From an uncultured Bacteroidota bacterium (GTDB lineage: Bacteria > Bacteroidota > Bacteroidia > Chitinophagales > Saprospiraceae), in the NCBI GenBank assembly GCA_937876435.1, contig CALEIL010000326.1, forward strand, positions 1-9,842: 9,842 nucleotides of DNA, read 5' to 3'. The translations under genes and the position numbers were made by a program. Below are positions 7,559 to 9,842 of this stretch, in pieces. A model generated the notes under the pieces. The model was not told the DNA's origin and made no database searches. It saw nothing but the letters and a program-made list of their open reading frames with translations. Numbering within the stretch: the stretch's first letter is position 1; the number at the start of each line of letters is the position of its first letter.

Positions 7559-7590
7559 CTACATCGCTACATCGCTACATCGCTACATCC
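7559..7590 (+). repeat. Octamer tandem array, four copies of CTACATCG (last with one mismatch)
   Basis: Three perfect copies of CTACATCG and a fourth reading CTACATCC abut the hexamer array without spacer. The 8-base period is not a multiple of three, so each copy gained or lost shifts the reading frame. Read from the hexamer ATGs the array encodes HRYIATSLH and then CCC-TAA, with the stop at 7592-7594. With one copy fewer, or two more, the frame passes into LIIVFTLFSC and the downstream protein. This is the expected geometry of slipped-strand phase variation. Confidence 0.95.
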
Positions 7591-7626
7591 CTAATAATTG
7601 TATTTACTTTATTTTCATGCAGTGAA
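7591..7626 (+). other. Codons for lipoprotein signal peptide end, joined in frame to the cysteine-rich gene
   Basis: In the frame of the gene at 7627, these bases encode LIIVFTLFSCSE: a hydrophobic core, a lipobox LFSC with Cys at 7618-7620, then acidic residues. The frame stays open back to 7513 (stop TAA 7510-7512) but holds no ATG, GTG or TTG. The hydrophobic core plus lipobox directly before the annotated start strongly suggests that the native product is a lipoprotein whose start lies in the upstream repeat arrays. Confidence 0.75.
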
Positions 7627-8757
7627 ATGGAAATAAAAAATGAATTAGCAGTAAAACCAACACCTCAGTATTCGGATCAATATTTAAGTAGTTCAAATTT
7701 AAACCTTTTAAGCAAATTCGGTAATGCACTAAACCAAATAGAGGATGTTGAGATGAAATTATTACTTAATGTAGCCTCGATTACCTTTCTAAAAAATGAA
7801 AAAGGCCCTAATGTTAAACCTAATGAAGTGGAATACAGCAAATTGCTAGATTTACTTAATCTCAATTCCAAGGAGTTAAAGGAGTTTATTGTTTCGAACA
7901 ACCATCAACTCTCACTATTATTACTAGAAGAAATACTACAACTAGATAAGTTAAATACTGATGATGTTGATAGCAATTTTATGTACATATATAATTCTAA
8001 AGAATTCGTTAATAAAAATTTTCCAAGTATAAACACAAGAGATGCATGTTCGGATTGTACAGCTTCATGTTTAAATTCTTATAGATATTCACCGGCTTGG
8101 TATAGTTATTATTATGATGTTTATAATGCATGTATAAGTTATGGTTTCACTAATTGTGGTCAACAAGCCTATGTTTACGCTGAACATATGATAAATATTA
8201 ATTTTTGTGAACCCGCTTGTGATGATGTTTGTAATATACCATGTACGGATTGTCCTCCTGGATATACTTATGATGGCGCTAATTGTTTTTTAGGAAAAAT
8301 ACCACAAGGTTGGGATGGATACATTGATCATGGTTCAAGAAAATTTTATCTGGAGAAAAAATGTTGTCAAATTTGCCCTTCAGGGTTCCAATATGATAGT
8401 CAGAACTGTCGTTTTAATTTTTCATTTAACCCATCTAATTATGATCCATTCATTTACACTGCCTCAGATGGATCAAAGCATTTTTATGTAGAACCAGATA
8501 ACAACGGAAATTGCCCAACCGGAACATATAAGGATGCTGCCGGGAATTGTTATGTCGGTGCAGTTCCTAGTGGTTATTCACCATTCATCTATGATAATAA
8601 ATTTTATGTGGAGCCGCATTGTTATCCCAATGGTAATAATTGCTGTCCCACGGGAATGTCCTATGATGGTGATAACTGTGTTATGGGAACTTACCCATCA
8701 GGATGGCAACCTTTTGTGTATGATGGTGGATTCTACGTAATTCCAAATTGTGATTGA
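7627..8757 (+). CDS. Cysteine-rich repeat protein, probable surface lipoprotein in a phase-OFF frame
   Basis: I do not recognise this family. From the first in-frame ATG it has 376 residues, but that start lacks a signal peptide while the codons just upstream encode a lipobox, so the native protein is probably a lipoprotein started in the repeat array. Acidic residues after the lipobox Cys (SEMEIKNE) would suit surface export in Bacteroidota. Residues 20-110 are probably helical and lack Cys. Residues 141-209 are Cys- and Tyr-rich (CSDCTASC at 141-148, YSYYYDVYNAC at 159-169, CEPACDDVCNIPC at 194-206). Residues 209-375 hold four tandem repeats. There are 22 cysteines, all from residue 141 on, which suggests disulfides and an extracytoplasmic location. 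The gene is far more AT-rich than its neighbours (15 G+C of 60 at 7921-7980, against 32 of 60 in msrA at 7261-7320), hinting at transfer. The methyltransferase gene follows 19 bases on. Adhesin or defence roles would be speculation. Confidence 0.8.
   Translation: MEIKNELAVKPTPQYSDQYLSSSNLNLLSKFGNALNQIEDVEMKLLLNVASITFLKNEKGPNVKPNEVEYSKLLDLLNLNSKELKEFIVSNNHQLSLLLLEEILQLDKLNTDDVDSNFMYIYNSKEFVNKNFPSINTRDACSDCTASCLNSYRYSPAWYSYYYDVYNACISYGFTNCGQQAYVYAEHMININFCEPACDDVCNIPCTDCPPGYTYDGANCFLGKIPQGWDGYIDHGSRKFYLEKKCCQICPSGFQYDSQNCRFNFSFNPSNYDPFIYTASDGSKHFYVEPDNNGNCPTGTYKDAAGNCYVGAVPSGYSPFIYDNKFYVEPHCYPNGNNCCPTGMSYDGDNCVMGTYPSGWQPFVYDGGFYVIPNCD
8251..8751 (+). repeat. Four tandem Cys/aromatic protein repeats
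   Basis: The C-terminal part of the cysteine-rich protein is four units of about 36-42 residues, beginning at residues 209, 250, 296 and 340 (bases 8251, 8374, 8512 and 8644). A consensus is CPxGxxYDxxNCxxGxxPxG, then xPFIYDxxFYVEPxC. Units 1, 3 and 4 end in Cys; unit 2 ends YVEPD and carries an insertion (TASDGSKH). Cys spacing CP-to-NC is 11 or 12. The DNA copies have diverged, so this is an old duplication and not a slippage-prone array. I cannot name a known domain with this pattern. Confidence 0.85.
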
Positions 8758-8776
8758 ATTAAATAAATAGATTAAT

Positions 8777-9565
8777 TTGGCAACAAATAAAGTTGAAGAA
8801 TATTGGTCCAAAGTAGCTGAGCAACTTGCCCGGCGAACCGTGGAGGAAGAAGTGATAGCCGGAGACAACGATCTTTTTTACACCTATAAAAGGAAGGTCT
8901 TCTTAAGTAAACTCTCGGATGTAGTGGATTGGCAATCGAAAGATGTCTTGGAATATGGATGTGGACCGGGAGGGAATTTGAAATTTCTGGCTCATCTCGG
9001 AGTCAATTCAATCATAGGAGTCGATATTTCCGGAGAGATGTTGGAATTGGCCGGGAAGAATTTGCGGGGGGAGGTAGATGCGAAACTGGACCTGATTCAT
9101 AATAATGGGGAAAATATACCGGTGGCCGATAATTCCTCCGATGTGGTATTTACCTCAACCGTACTGCAACATAACATAGATGATAAAACCGTCAACGAAA
9201 TCATAGGTGAATTGTGCAGGGTATCCTCGGATGTGGTAATACTCTGTGAACATACTGAATCCAAAAGGAAAAAATTACACGATCATTTCGTAGGGAGAAC
9301 ATTGAAATATTATAAGGATCAGGTAACTAAGCATGGTTTTCAATTTGAATCCGTAGAATATTTGAATATACAGGTGAGCTACTATGTGATGGGCGCTATT
9401 CGAAAGTTGTTCAATTCCAAAACACGGAGGGAAGGGGAACCACTAAGTCCACTATCATTAAATCTTCAAAAAAGCGTGTTTGGGCTCTCCCGGTTTTTGG
9501 ATCGTTGGTTTCCCGCCAACAGGGATCATACTTTGATGGTGTTTAGGAAAAAAAATGTGAAATGA
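8777..9565 (+). CDS. Class I SAM-dependent methyltransferase
   Basis: A 262-residue cytoplasmic methyltransferase of the UbiE/Methyltransf_11 type. The SAM-binding motif I is LEYGCGPGGNLKFLAHLG at 58-75, followed by the acidic residue of GVDIS (D83) that binds the SAM ribose. The SSDVVFTSTVLQHNID block at 120-135 corresponds to motif IV and the next helix. The N-terminal VEEYWSKVAEQLARR (6-20) is a usual helical cap, and the chain ends in HTLMVFRKKNVK, a typical last strand. The start is unusual: an in-frame stop TAG at 8768-8770 leaves only TTG at 8777 (or ATT at 8771) before the conserved region, and the next in-frame ATG falls after motif I. So TTG 8777 is chosen. It lies 19 bases after the cysteine-rich gene and may share its transcript, but its base composition is closer to the rest of the window. 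The substrate is unknown. Confidence 0.88.
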   Translation: MATNKVEEYWSKVAEQLARRTVEEEVIAGDNDLFYTYKRKVFLSKLSDVVDWQSKDVLEYGCGPGGNLKFLAHLGVNSIIGVDISGEMLELAGKNLRGEVDAKLDLIHNNGENIPVADNSSDVVFTSTVLQHNIDDKTVNEIIGELCRVSSDVVILCEHTESKRKKLHDHFVGRTLKYYKDQVTKHGFQFESVEYLNIQVSYYVMGAIRKLFNSKTRREGEPLSPLSLNLQKSVFGLSRFLDRWFPANRDHTLMVFRKKNVK

Positions 9566-9576
9566 AGGCATAATAT

Positions 9577-9604
9577 AATGACCATAGAATAATGACCATA
9601 GAAT
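9577..9604. repeat. 14-base direct tandem duplication
   Basis: AATGACCATAGAAT occurs twice in immediate succession in the 49-base gap between the methyltransferase stop and the converging Rpn-like gene. It is perfect and not a multiple of three, but lies outside coding sequence. It could be a slippage product or a trace of an insertion event; no function is evident. Confidence 0.9.
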
Positions 9605-9614
9605 ATTTAAGCCA

Positions 9615-9842
9615 TTATTCAGTGCTGCTTTGGTCGTTCAATTGTGCGCGGACATTTTCCACATATTCTGATGTGACCTCGAGTATATCACAGATTATAG
9701 CCACTTCAAATCCTTTGCGAAGCATATTTTCTGTCGCCAGGTGGTTTTTTCGGTTTCGTTCCTCCAATTGACCTTCTTGACGCCCTTCCTGTCGCCCTTC
9801 TTGACGCCCTTCCTGTCGCCCTTCTTGACGCCCTTCTTGACG
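9615..9842 (-). CDS. Rpn family nuclease/putative transposase, C-terminal fragment
   Basis: The frame ends at TAA 9617-9615 and is open to the right edge: 75 residues, of which the first 24 are six RQEG units. After these come QLEERNRKNHLATENMLRKG, then FEVAIICDILEVTSEYVENV and a polar tail. This is the typical C-terminal tail of Rpn (YhgA-like) recombination-promoting nucleases: an Arg/Gln/Glu/Gly repeat linker followed by a helical A-x-x-ML-x-x-G...I-x-x-I-x-x-(x)-S-x-E-x-(V/I) segment. The PD-(D/E)XK nuclease domain would lie upstream, beyond the window. Such genes are mobile, numerous in Bacteroidota and variable in length. It converges on the methyltransferase gene. Family assignment rests on the tail alone, so confidence is moderate to high. 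Confidence 0.75.
   Translation of the reverse strand, partial: RQEGRQEGRQEGRQEGRQEGRQEGQLEERNRKNHLATENMLRKGFEVAIICDILEVTSEYVENVRAQLNDQSSTE
9771..9842 (-). repeat. 12-base coding tandem repeat (RQEG x6) running off the window
   Basis: Six 12-base units, read on the plus strand as CCCTTCTTGACG or CCCTTCCTGTCG, with the first starting ACC in place of CCC. From the left, the order of the two variants is A-B-A-B-A-A. Each encodes Gly-Glu-Gln-Arg in reverse, so it is RQEG on the coding strand. The period is in frame, so copy changes only lengthen or shorten the linker. The array continues to the window edge and its total length is unknown. Confidence 0.95.

Noticed and set aside
7529..7590. CRISPR array
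   Set aside because: Units are 6 and 8 bases with no spacers, so these are simple tandem repeats.
7627..7650. Taking the cysteine-rich protein as a cytoplasmic protein starting at ATG 7627
   Set aside because: A hydrophobic segment and lipobox are encoded immediately before it in the same open frame, and 22 cysteines fit an exported protein better. The 7627 start is kept only as the coordinate of the first usable in-frame ATG.
9771..9842. CRISPR-like direct repeats at the right edge
   Set aside because: The units are contiguous 12-mers with no spacers, in frame with an Rpn-type C-terminal tail.

Overview
The window looks like a piece of a Bacteroidota genome. Lineage clues are the AT-leaning intergenic regions with few Shine-Dalgarno sites, lipoprotein signal peptides, a very large outer-membrane barrel ending in Phe, and an Rpn-type protein with RQEG repeats. 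A Saprospiria-like lineage is only a guess. One end may not belong: the first ~120 bases are about 70% GC and stop resembling the gene they sit in.

Left part (1-1938): the 5' portion of a sucrose-phosphate-synthase-type glycosyltransferase leaves the window on the minus strand. A divergent secreted lipoprotein of LolA-like appearance follows. Next comes a ~300-base gap with no convincing gene and possibly a dispersed repeat.

Centre (1939-6731, minus strand): a tight envelope operon is read right to left. It encodes a lipid A-type (LpxL/HtrB) acyltransferase, a 1145-residue outer-membrane beta-barrel protein whose start overlaps the acyltransferase stop by 25 bases, and a small two-CBS-domain protein. 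Divergent from it is msrA, a stand-alone methionine sulfoxide reductase A.

Right part (7455-9842): an AT-rich stretch carries a cysteine-rich protein with four tandem C-terminal repeats. Immediately upstream are two abutting tandem arrays, five copies of a hexamer that each contain ATG and four copies of an octamer, followed by codons for a hydrophobic segment and a lipobox (LFSC). As assembled, no ATG, GTG or TTG is in frame with this signal peptide. The ATGs in the hexamers run into a stop at 7592. Removing one octamer, or adding two, joins an array ATG to the lipobox and the whole protein. This is the architecture of a phase-variable surface lipoprotein, apparently caught in the OFF frame, and is the most interesting observation here. 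A class I SAM-dependent methyltransferase with a TTG start follows 19 bases downstream. The window ends inside the C-terminal part of an Rpn-family nuclease/transposase-like gene on the minus strand.
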